From JBFXEO01 sp050180015 (lineage in GTDB: Bacteria; Bacteroidota; Bacteroidia; Bacteroidales; Tenuifilaceae): 21,869 nucleotides of DNA. The notes beneath the pieces are model-generated. The model was not told the origin of the DNA. It was given only the letters and a program-made list of their open reading frames with translations, and did no database searches. Each line of letters starts with the position of its first letter. The stretch's first letter is position 1. Positions 14,830 through 21,869 of the stretch are shown piece after piece. The position numbers and the translations under genes are program-made. The stretch is from assembly GCA_050180015.1 (NCBI GenBank), contig JBFXEO010000021.1, positions 1 through 21,869 on the forward strand, in the 5' to 3' direction.

Positions 14830-17358
14830 ATGGCAGAAGAAATTGAAAAATCAAATGGATCATGGATAAAACCTAAAGTTTTGGGAGGCTTTTCCCTCAT
14901 CCTAATTTTTTCAATAATATCAATCTATATCACCTACAAGGGGTTCATGGAATTAACCTTAACACGGCAAGGGCTAAGTCAACCCGGACAAAAGTTGGCC
15001 ATTATCAACGCTATTATTACTGAAATTTACGGAGAGGAAGCCGATATCAGAACCTATGTACTTACCAACGATACCAGCTACCTAGACAAGTACACATCAA
15101 AACAAAAAAAAATTAACTCGGCAGTCCGGTCGCTGGAAAGGTTAACTACCGATAATCCCGACCAACACCAAAAGGTAACCCAAGTATCCCAGCTTCTTAA
15201 AAGCAAGCGCGATATTGTAAATGCTTTGATTAAACTCCGGGAAAACGAAAATACGGACCGATTTTACGACGAAGCATTCCGCCAAATATCATTTGCCGGA
15301 AAATCGGTCCGGGAATCAAAAGCTGTGGCTAAAACCACCACAATAACCACCTCGCAAAGGGATACCCTTTTAACCCGAACCGTTCAGGATAAAGGCATCT
15401 TTGGTAAAATTAAAAAATTTTTTGTGGGGAACGAGGTTGTGGATACCGTTACTACCAGGGTTAAAGTGGAAACCCAACTCGACACAATTCCTTCCGGATC
15501 GTATATCTCCGATTCTGTTATTTATGTCCTTGCTGAAATGCTCGACAGGATTAGAGTGGAGCAACGTGAATATAAAATAAGCCTCAGCTCCAGGGAGTTG
15601 GAACTACTGGAAAAAGACAGAAACATCATGGAAAAAATCCGATCGGTTATTGGCCTGTTGGAAAAGGAGGAACTTTCATCGTCGCTCCGCCAATCAATGG
15701 ATGCTCAAACGCTGGTCGGGAAATCAACTATAAAAGTTTTGGCATTAGGGGCAATAACCATTATCCTGCTTATCCTGCTGCTAGCTGTAATATTCAGAGA
15801 CATTTCGAGGGAAAGCCAGTACCGGGTTCAGCTTTTTGAGGCAAAGCTGTATGCCGAAAAGTTACTCCGGGCTAAGGAGCAATTTTTGGCGAGCATGAGC
15901 CACGAAATAAGAACACCCCTAAGCGCAATAATAGGCATTACCCGGCAGCTGCAAAAATCGGAACTGGACGATAAACAGCAAAAATTTGTAACCACGCTCA
16001 GCTCGTCGGCGGACCATCTTCTGTCCGTAATAAATGATATACTGGATTACTCCAAGCTGGAATCTGGCCATGTAAAGCTGGAAAACGTCCGTTTTGAGCC
16101 TGAAAAAATCTTTACCGATGTGGTACAATTCTTTATGCCACGGATCAACGAGAAAAGTTTAACCATGCTGGTGAACATTGATACCTCAACCCCCAGGGAA
16201 CTTTGGGGTGACACATTCCGGCTCCGCCAAATCCTTATGAACCTGCTTAGCAATGCCATTAAATTCACCGAAAATGGAAGCATAATTGTAAGCGTTTCGG
16301 TTTTAAAGCAAACCGAAGAATTTGCCAAACTACAAATAACCGTTGCGGATACAGGCGTAGGCATTCCCGTTGAACATCAATCCTTAATTTTTGAAGAATT
16401 TACTCAGGTTGATAGTGGTATTGCCCGCAAATACGGGGGAACAGGTCTTGGATTGACAATTGTAAAAAAACTCACAGAACTTCAGGGCGGCGAGGTAACC
16501 TTAACCAGCATTCCCAATGAAGGAACAACCGTTAAAGTAGTTATACCCTACGGATTACAGGGTCAACCCGAAGTCGTTAAACCTACGCTGGTAGATTTCA
16601 ACATCCCTAAAAACACTAATATACTCGTGGTAGATGACGACGAGGTAAACCGGCTCATTGTAACCGAAATGGCCAAAAGCATCGGATTAGAAGTCGATTC
16701 TATTTCAAACCCCAAAATGGTTGAAGAGTCCATAAGACAAAATTACTACAGCGCCATTTTAACCGATATACAAATGCCTAGCATTAGCGGCTACGACATT
16801 GTTAAAATAGTCGAAAAAAGAGGGATCGCAACGCCGGTAATCGCCATAACCGCCAACAGCACAATTAATGACCCCGAGCATTTCACCTCCATGGGTTTTT
16901 CCGGATATCTTATAAAACCATTCGTTGAGGACGACCTTTTCAACGCACTGGCTCCTTTGGTTGGCGTTGAAAAGCGGGTCAAAGCAGAAAGAGCAAGAAA
17001 GAAGAAATCGAGACAAGGTGTCCATCATCCGGATTTATCGGATATTTACCGATTTTCCGGTGGCGATGCCCAATCGGTAAGGCTAATTCTCACATCATTC
17101 CTGGACAACACCTTTAAAAACATCGACGATATCAATACGCATGTTCAGGCCAGAGATTTGCCCAAAGCATCGGCCGTGGCACATAAAATGAAATCGGCGT
17201 ACAACCAGTTCAAAATATACCACATCGCCGGATTACTGCAAAAAATTGAGCTGCTAGACCCCACAAAGCAAAGGGCCGCCTTTGCATACCTGAACGAGTT
17301 AAACCGTCAGATAAAACCAATCATCAAAGAAATCAAGGAGAAAATAGCAAGACTATAA
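14830..17358 (+). CDS. Membrane hybrid histidine kinase with receiver and Hpt domains
   Basis: This 842-residue sensor kinase starts a phosphorelay. Membrane helices are at about 18-36 and 302-322. The outer region (37-301) is mostly helical and CHASE3-like, with IYGEEADIRTYVLTNDTSYL at 66-85. It holds a Thr-rich insert with a short basic-aromatic element FGKIKKFFVGN (191-201). The cytoplasmic part carries HisKA with His358 in SMSHEIRTP and a HATPase with N-box Asn475 (NLLSNAIKFT), G1 DTGVGIP (507-513) and G2 GGTGLGL (536-542). The receiver has acidic DDD at 602-604, phosphoacceptor Asp646 and Lys696. The C-terminal Hpt domain has His785 in SAVAHKMKSA. All relay residues His-Asp-His are intact. 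There is no DNA-binding or enzymatic output domain and no separate response regulator next to it, so the final receiver is encoded elsewhere. Confidence 0.93.
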   Translation: MAEEIEKSNGSWIKPKVLGGFSLILIFSIISIYITYKGFMELTLTRQGLSQPGQKLAIINAIITEIYGEEADIRTYVLTNDTSYLDKYTSKQKKINSAVRSLERLTTDNPDQHQKVTQVSQLLKSKRDIVNALIKLRENENTDRFYDEAFRQISFAGKSVRESKAVAKTTTITTSQRDTLLTRTVQDKGIFGKIKKFFVGNEVVDTVTTRVKVETQLDTIPSGSYISDSVIYVLAEMLDRIRVEQREYKISLSSRELELLEKDRNIMEKIRSVIGLLEKEELSSSLRQSMDAQTLVGKSTIKVLALGAITIILLILLLAVIFRDISRESQYRVQLFEAKLYAEKLLRAKEQFLASMSHEIRTPLSAIIGITRQLQKSELDDKQQKFVTTLSSSADHLLSVINDILDYSKLESGHVKLENVRFEPEKIFTDVVQFFMPRINEKSLTMLVNIDTSTPRELWGDTFRLRQILMNLLSNAIKFTENGSIIVSVSVLKQTEEFAKLQITVADTGVGIPVEHQSLIFEEFTQVDSGIARKYGGTGLGLTIVKKLTELQGGEVTLTSIPNEGTTVKVVIPYGLQGQPEVVKPTLVDFNIPKNTNILVVDDDEVNRLIVTEMAKSIGLEVDSISNPKMVEESIRQNYYSAILTDIQMPSISGYDIVKIVEKRGIATPVIAITANSTINDPEHFTSMGFSGYLIKPFVEDDLFNALAPLVGVEKRVKAERARKKKSRQGVHHPDLSDIYRFSGGDAQSVRLILTSFLDNTFKNIDDINTHVQARDLPKASAVAHKMKSAYNQFKIYHIAGLLQKIELLDPTKQRAAFAYLNELNRQIKPIIKEIKEKIARL

Positions 17359-17393
17359 CCCTTTTAGTGTCAATTTAAGATACCCTCAGAAGC

Positions 17394-17420
17394 TTGTTTC
17401 TACGAAATTATGTAGATTTG
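17394..17420 (+). promoter_or_regulatory. Probable promoter of metG
   Basis: TAGATTTG at 17413-17420 is a full match to the -7 element TAnnTTTG. A TTG at 17394-17396 is the only nearby -33 candidate; its spacing of 16 bases is shorter than the usual 19-20. The expected transcript would start about 30 bases before the metG ATG. Confidence 0.5.
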
Positions 17421-17458
17421 TAAGCCAATTTTTGATACTGATTTCATACCACAAGAAT

Positions 17459-19495
17459 ATGAAGAAATTTAAGCGATACCTTATTACATCCGCTCTTCCA
17501 TACGCCAATGGGCCTGTACACATCGGGCATCTGGCCGGGGTTTATATACCATCGGACATATACACCCGCTACTTACGGGAAAGGGGTGTCGATGTTATAT
17601 GGGTATGTGGTTCCGACGAACATGGCGTTCCAATAACCATTAAGGCCCGTCAGGAGAACACCACGCCCCAGGCAATTGTCGATAAGTACAACTCCATAAT
17701 CAAAGATTCGTTCGAAAAATTTGGAATATCGTTCGATATATACTCGCGCACCACATCGCAGGTGCATTACCAAACAGCCAGCGAGTTTTTTCGCAAACTC
17801 TACGATCAGGGAGTATTTGTAGAAAGAACCACCGATCAGTATTACGACGAAGAGGTAAAGCAATTCCTTGCCGACAGGTATATAACGGGGACATGCCCGC
17901 ACTGTAGCAACGATAGGGCCTACGGCGATCAATGCGAGAAATGTGGAGCAAGCCTTAACCCAACCGATCTGATAAATCCAAAGTCAACACTCAGCGGCTC
18001 CAAACCAGCGCTGAAGGCAACAAAACACTGGTTCTTACCTTTGGATAAATTTCAGCCCGAACTTGAAAAATGGATACTAGAAGACCATAAGGAATGGAAA
18101 CCTAACGTTTACGGGCAATGTAAAAGTTGGCTCGATCAGGGATTGCAGCCACGGGCAGTAAGCCGCGACCTTGACTGGGGTGTCCCCGTTCCCGTTGAAA
18201 ATGCCGAAGGAAAGGTTTTATACGTTTGGTTCGATGCACCAATTGGCTACATCTCCGCAACTAAAGAGCTTACCCCGGAATGGGAAAAATACTGGAAAGA
18301 TTCTGACACCCGGATGATTCATTTCATTGGTAAGGATAATATTGTGTTCCACTGCATTATTTTCCCGGCCATGCTAAAGGCCGAAGGCAGCTACATTCTA
18401 CCCGATAATGTTCCGGCCAACGAATTTCTAAACCTTGAGGGCGACAAAATTTCAACATCCAGGAACTGGGCCGTTTGGCTACACGAATATTTGGAAGAAT
18501 TTCCCGGAAAACAGGATGTGCTAAGGTATGTACTTACCGCCAACATGCCGGAAACCAAAGACAACGATTTTACCTGGAAAGATTTTCAAACGCGAAACAA
18601 CAGCGAGCTGGTTGCCATTCTCGGCAACTTTGTCAACCGGGCAATGGTTTTAACGCATAAATACTTCAACGGCAAAGTGCCTCGTGCCGGCGAAATTCTT
18701 GACTATGACAAGGAAACGGTAGCCGAAATTCCCAGGATTAAACAGTCAATAGAGGCAAACCTGGAAGATTTCCGCTTCCGCGAGGCGCTGAAAGAGGCCA
18801 TGAACCTGGCCCGGCTCGGCAACAAGTATCTGGCCGACACGGAACCGTGGAAAACCCACAAACAAAATCCCGAAAGAGTTGCCACAATTCTTAACGTATC
18901 ACTACAGCTGATCGCCAACATTTCAATCCTTCTCGAACCATTTTTGCCCTTTACCTCCGCAAAAATCAGGAAGATGATTAACTATACCGACAATAAATGG
19001 GAACATGCCGGAAGCATCTCGCTGCTAAGTGCCGGCCATCAGCTAAATGAACCAGAACTCCTTTTCGATAAAATTGAGGATGATGCGGTGAATGCCCAAC
19101 TTGCCAAACTCCAGGCTACCAAGACCGCCAACGAGCAGAAATCGGCTGTAAAAGTTGAACCGCAAAAAAACGTCATAACCTACGACGAATTCTTCAAAAT
19201 GGATATCAGAGTTGGCATGGTACTGGAGGCTGAACGCGTTCCTAAAACCCAAAAATTAATGAAACTTAAGGTTGATACCGGCATTGACACCCGAACACTC
19301 GTATCGGGCATTGCCGAATACTTTACGCCCGAACAGGTAATTGGCCGACAGGTTGCCATTCTGGTCAATTTAGAGCCCAGAAAGATAAAAGGTATTGAAT
19401 CGCACGGAATGATTCTTATGGCCGAAGATTCCGACGGAAAATTAAAATTTGTACAGCCCTCGGATACGGTAAATAATGGCTCAACGGTGAAGTAA
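17459..19495 (+). CDS. metG: Methionyl-tRNA synthetase
   Basis: It charges tRNA-Met with methionine using ATP. The ATG at 17459 gives 678 residues beginning MKKFKRYLITSALPYANGPV; an upstream in-frame TTG at 17432 is less likely. The class I HIGH motif is at 21-24. A zinc knuckle is formed by Cys146, Cys149, Cys159 and Cys162 (CPHCS and CEKCG). The KMSKS loop appears as KISTS (330-334), a common variant in this enzyme. The anticodon-binding helical domain follows to about 540. The C-terminal tRNA-binding domain (about 575-678) includes DEFFKMDIRVGMVLEAERVP and promotes dimerisation and tRNA binding. Length and domain order are as in E. coli MetRS. It converges with the HU/SPOR gene 52 bases downstream, with no clear terminator between. 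Confidence 0.98.
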   Translation: MKKFKRYLITSALPYANGPVHIGHLAGVYIPSDIYTRYLRERGVDVIWVCGSDEHGVPITIKARQENTTPQAIVDKYNSIIKDSFEKFGISFDIYSRTTSQVHYQTASEFFRKLYDQGVFVERTTDQYYDEEVKQFLADRYITGTCPHCSNDRAYGDQCEKCGASLNPTDLINPKSTLSGSKPALKATKHWFLPLDKFQPELEKWILEDHKEWKPNVYGQCKSWLDQGLQPRAVSRDLDWGVPVPVENAEGKVLYVWFDAPIGYISATKELTPEWEKYWKDSDTRMIHFIGKDNIVFHCIIFPAMLKAEGSYILPDNVPANEFLNLEGDKISTSRNWAVWLHEYLEEFPGKQDVLRYVLTANMPETKDNDFTWKDFQTRNNSELVAILGNFVNRAMVLTHKYFNGKVPRAGEILDYDKETVAEIPRIKQSIEANLEDFRFREALKEAMNLARLGNKYLADTEPWKTHKQNPERVATILNVSLQLIANISILLEPFLPFTSAKIRKMINYTDNKWEHAGSISLLSAGHQLNEPELLFDKIEDDAVNAQLAKLQATKTANEQKSAVKVEPQKNVITYDEFFKMDIRVGMVLEAERVPKTQKLMKLKVDTGIDTRTLVSGIAEYFTPEQVIGRQVAILVNLEPRKIKGIESHGMILMAEDSDGKLKFVQPSDTVNNGSTVK

Positions 19496-19547
19496 AAACT
19501 TGCGGCTCCAATAAAAAACCCGGAAGAGTTCACTTCATTTCCCCAGA

Positions 19548-20618
19548 TTAAATGCCAAGCAACCAGATATGGTCACCTATATTTTGAGCCTTGATTCTCT
19601 CCATCTCCCGGACTGCCCTATCGCGGCTGGTAAACTTGTAAATGGCAACCCGGTACATGTTATCATTCTGGAGTAAAATTGGCCTATAGCCCTTAACCGA
19701 AAGTTCGCGGATCAACTTTTGCGCATTCTCCTCCTGCGAAAAACTTCCGGCAATAATGTAAAACGTTTTATTTTCGGCTGGAGTTGCTTCCTGATAGTAC
19801 AATGCAGATTTTCTACTTGTTGCAGTCACCACTAACTTATCGTCTGGCTTAGAGGCAACACTATCAACACTAGTAGCCGTATTGCTAACATTTTTCGACG
19901 TATCATTTACAGTGCCGACAGAGTCAGCCACGGCTACAGCCTTTCCGGCAGGGGCCAACGGCTGGTCAATCGCGCCTTTGATATTTTTAGACAAACTTTT
20001 CTTTTCCCAAAATCGTACTCCGGGAACATAGTATATAACTGCAACTATGCCAATAACAGCAACAAGAACAAGCCCCAACACCGCTATCGGCCATTTCGAT
20101 TTATTTTCCGTAGTTGATTTTGAATTACTACTGATGGTTGATTTTACGGGAGGTTTAACATCAACCTTTTGAACGCGTACGGTAGGTGTGGGTCTTGCAG
20201 ATACTTCTGCATTGGGTAGCACATCAACCGTACACAAGCCATACGTCTGTGACATTACCTCTTCTGCCGGTGTTAACGCTATTGTGCCATCTACATTTTG
20301 CTTTAAAACGCCAATTCCCTCAAAGAGAAATTCATCTCCCCGGCCTAAACAATCTTTTACCTGTTGAACAAATTGGCTAACGGCTGCAGATGCCTCCTCG
20401 TGCGTAACTCCAGATGTTTCGCAAATATAGCTTTCAATGGCATCATCGTTGAATGTCCGGGATGTATCAAAAACATAATATTCCCGCGGAGGGTTAAATG
20501 TTTTACCATCGGCCGATAGCCAAGCTGGATTGTATTTCTTTACAAAACTACCTATACCCGGAAGGCTTACAAATTCCAGCCGGGATAAAAGTTCCTGAAA
20601 AGCAAACGCTAATTCCAA
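19548..20618 (-). CDS. HU-like/SPOR-domain membrane protein, probable cell-division protein
   Basis: This 356-residue protein has an N-terminal tandem HU-CCDC81-type region (about 1-130), with SLPGIGSFVKKYNPAWLSAD and then EFLFEGIGVLKQNVDG. A Pro/Ser-rich linker and one membrane helix (about 176-198, PIAVLGLVLVAVIGIVAVIY) follow. A low-complexity Ser/Thr/Val linker leads to a C-terminal SPOR domain (about 285-356, TFYIIAGSFSQEENAQKLIR). SPOR domains bind denuded septal peptidoglycan, and the N-terminal part would be cytoplasmic. This architecture is widespread in Bacteroidota. The start is probably TTG at 20618; no in-frame ATG fits before the first conserved residues. A full promoter match lies 26 bases upstream, leaving a leader of about 20 bases. 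The exact start remains uncertain. Confidence 0.85.
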   Translation of the reverse strand: MELAFAFQELLSRLEFVSLPGIGSFVKKYNPAWLSADGKTFNPPREYYVFDTSRTFNDDAIESYICETSGVTHEEASAAVSQFVQQVKDCLGRGDEFLFEGIGVLKQNVDGTIALTPAEEVMSQTYGLCTVDVLPNAEVSARPTPTVRVQKVDVKPPVKSTISSNSKSTTENKSKWPIAVLGLVLVAVIGIVAVIYYVPGVRFWEKKSLSKNIKGAIDQPLAPAGKAVAVADSVGTVNDTSKNVSNTATSVDSVASKPDDKLVVTATSRKSALYYQEATPAENKTFYIIAGSFSQEENAQKLIRELSVKGYRPILLQNDNMYRVAIYKFTSRDRAVREMERIKAQNIGDHIWLLGI

Positions 20619-20643
20619 CTTATAGCTTTTTAAGGTTAACTGA

Positions 20644-20674
20644 CAAATGTATAAAAATAATTGGGTTAAATCAA
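20644..20674 (-). promoter_or_regulatory. Housekeeping promoter for the HU/SPOR gene
   Basis: On the minus strand TTG (20674-20672) is followed after 20 bases by TACATTTG (20651-20644). This is a near-full match to the Bacteroidota pattern and has the same -7 box as the rimP promoter. The expected start is about 20 bases before the TTG start codon of the gene. Confidence 0.68.
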
Positions 20675-20837
20675 TGCAATGCGTTTATGTAGATTTGGAA
20701 AATTGAGTACAAAACTTTAGGCTACATACCAAAGCCCGCTTAGATTTTCGGGGTATGCTATTTTAGTGCCAATCCAACATGGGAACAATTTATTGGCTGT
20801 CAGCGAATAAACCAACACTGGATTGATCTGCTAAACA

Positions 20838-20993
20838 TCAGAGTTCTGCGGCTCCATTCCCGATGGAAACATCGTAGTAAACCGGATAACGACCAAAGGT
20901 ATTGTATGCCTGCTGCTTAAACTGCCCCACGGCAGATGATTTTAAAAGATGGATTGTACACCCACCAAATCCTCGGCCTATCATACGGCTACC
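20838..20993 (-). pseudogene. Galactokinase C-terminal remnant
   Basis: The frame read from 20993 to 20841 encodes 51 residues beginning GSRMIGRGFGGCTIHLLK and ending YYDVSIGNGAAEL. This is the C-terminal end of a GHMP-family galactokinase: the GSRMxGGGFGGC glycine-rich motif, then the closing helix and strand. Everything before it in a galactokinase (about 330 residues) is absent. The glycine motif has Arg in place of the second Gly (GRGFGG). The first recognisable codons, GGT AGC, overlap the TAG stop of the nucleotidyltransferase in another frame. The next stop is TGA at 20840-20838. It is not likely to be a functional product. Recognition rests on my knowledge of the family motif, not on a search. 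Confidence 0.72.
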
Positions 20994-21869
20994 AAAGTGG
21001 AGAAGGGTACATACCGTTACTAACCAGCTCGTAGAGTTTGCTAATAACAGTAGGTTTATCGCCGGGGTAAGTAACCCCAAACCATTCTGCCGAAGTTGGC
21101 AACACCCTACAGGTTGCATTTCCGCTCCTAATTTGGGCGTTCACAACCAATGGTATATAAAATTCCGACTTGGGATTTGATGCCGAAGCGGCAAGAAAAT
21201 CACAGAGCATCCGCTCGGTATGTTCAAAGAAATCCGGGGTGAATCCCCAAAAATTCATAGAAACCGGGAGGTTCTCGTCAACATTAACCACGGTACCATT
21301 TTCATTGCGATAGCATACCGCCCCCTTCATCCGTTCTATATGGGTACGCTCAACAACAGTTTGTAGAAATCCTTCGGAGTTGGTGGTACAAATTCCCCTT
21401 GATACAGATCCTTCCTTGGAAAGTGTATTGCCCAACCGGTAACCTATCATAAAGTAACTTCCAACCCTCAAATTCCCGATTGACAAAACTTCTGCCATAA
21501 CCCGAAACGAGTCGGTACCATAAAAATCGTCGGCATTTATAACGGCAAATGGCTCATTGACGGCATTTCGTGCAATCCATACGGCATGAGCCGTTCCCCA
21601 GGGCTTAACCCTATCGGCAGGGCAAGTATAGCAGGCGGGGAGCGTATCCAGTTCCTGAAAAACAACCTCGTAGGGAACCTTCCCATTAAACCGCCCGGCA
21701 AATACCTCCATGAAATCAGATTCAATACCCCTGCGGATTACGAAAACAATTTTGCCAAAACCTGCCCGTAGGGCATCAAATACAGAGTAATCAATAATAG
21801 TTTCGCCGTTGGGACCCAATCCATCAACCTGCTTCAAACTACCATAGCGGCTGCCCATACCGGCTGCCA
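20989..21869 (-). CDS. Sugar-phosphate nucleotidyltransferase (5' end outside the window)
   Basis: This NTP_transferase-type enzyme makes an NDP-sugar from a sugar phosphate. The window holds all but the first few codons. The readable part starts AAGMGSRYGSLKQVDGLGPN, the nucleotide-binding signature, and continues to the TAG stop at 20989-20991. Other marks are AINDD-like FAVINADDFYGTDSF, which holds the metal-binding Asp pair, and WGTAHAVWIARNAV. The C-terminal region is EWFGVTYPGDKPTVISKLYE, ending MYPSPLW. The true start lies beyond 21869, so the visible length of about 293 residues is nearly complete. The galactokinase remnant directly at its stop suggests sugar-1-phosphate chemistry nearby, but the substrate cannot be read from the sequence. 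Confidence 0.88.
   Translation of the reverse strand, partial: AAGMGSRYGSLKQVDGLGPNGETIIDYSVFDALRAGFGKIVFVIRRGIESDFMEVFAGRFNGKVPYEVVFQELDTLPACYTCPADRVKPWGTAHAVWIARNAVNEPFAVINADDFYGTDSFRVMAEVLSIGNLRVGSYFMIGYRLGNTLSKEGSVSRGICTTNSEGFLQTVVERTHIERMKGAVCYRNENGTVVNVDENLPVSMNFWGFTPDFFEHTERMLCDFLAASASNPKSEFYIPLVVNAQIRSGNATCRVLPTSAEWFGVTYPGDKPTVISKLYELVSNGMYPSPLW

Noticed and set aside
19496..19547. Search for a shared terminator between the convergent metG and HU/SPOR genes.
   Set aside because: Only a 4-bp GAAG/CTTC stem was found, too weak to call.
20690..20697. TAGATTTG on the plus strand, a full match to the -7 promoter box.
   Set aside because: No -33 box at 19-20 bases and no plus-strand gene downstream.
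20725..20757. Inverted repeat CATACC / GGTATG downstream of the nucleotidyltransferase and galactokinase remnant.
   Set aside because: The stem is bulged, the loop is large and no T-tract follows, so it is not a supportable terminator.

Overview
The window looks like chromosomal DNA of a Bacteroidota bacterium, most likely order Bacteroidales or Marinilabiliales. Several things point there. Four genes belong to families concentrated in this phylum: a PorT-like outer-membrane barrel, an S46 dipeptidyl peptidase, a HU/SPOR membrane protein and a GIGWFTYE-type glycosyltransferase. Promoters fit the Bacteroidota pattern TTTG-N19/20-TAnnTTTG, and Shine-Dalgarno sequences are largely absent. Base composition is moderate and even, and I see no phage, IS element, CRISPR array, tRNA or rRNA.

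Layout, left to right. (1) 101-2836, plus strand: an ECF sigma factor, a membrane anti-sigma-like protein with an internal duplication, and an outer-membrane barrel protein. A probable ECF-type promoter precedes them and a strong terminator follows. (2) 2890-7720, minus strand: the conserved rimP-nusA-infB translation/transcription operon. It has a near-perfect promoter, a terminator-like hairpin in the leader, and a second near-perfect promoter overlapping the 3' end of nusA and serving infB. (3) 7905-10390, minus strand: two tandem SiaC-family (DUF1987) phosphoproteins, then a polysaccharide flippase further upstream. (4) 10662-12447, plus strand: a GT4 glycosyltransferase and ribonuclease HII. 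(5) 12502-14655: an S46 dipeptidyl peptidase with a DPP7-type specificity residue. (6) 14830-17358: a hybrid histidine kinase with receiver and Hpt domains. (7) 17459-19495: methionyl-tRNA synthetase. (8) 19548-20618, minus strand: a HU-like/SPOR membrane protein with its own promoter. (9) 20838-21869, minus strand: a sugar-phosphate nucleotidyltransferase cut by the window edge. Its stop codon overlaps the first recognisable codons of a galactokinase C-terminal remnant.

Most of the window is housekeeping and envelope biology. I do not see a clear new multi-gene system. The points most worth a second look are the attenuator-like hairpin before rimP-nusA-infB, the internal infB promoter, the paired SiaC paralogs with Thr and Ser at the phosphoacceptor position, the duplicated anti-sigma domain, and the galactokinase scar.
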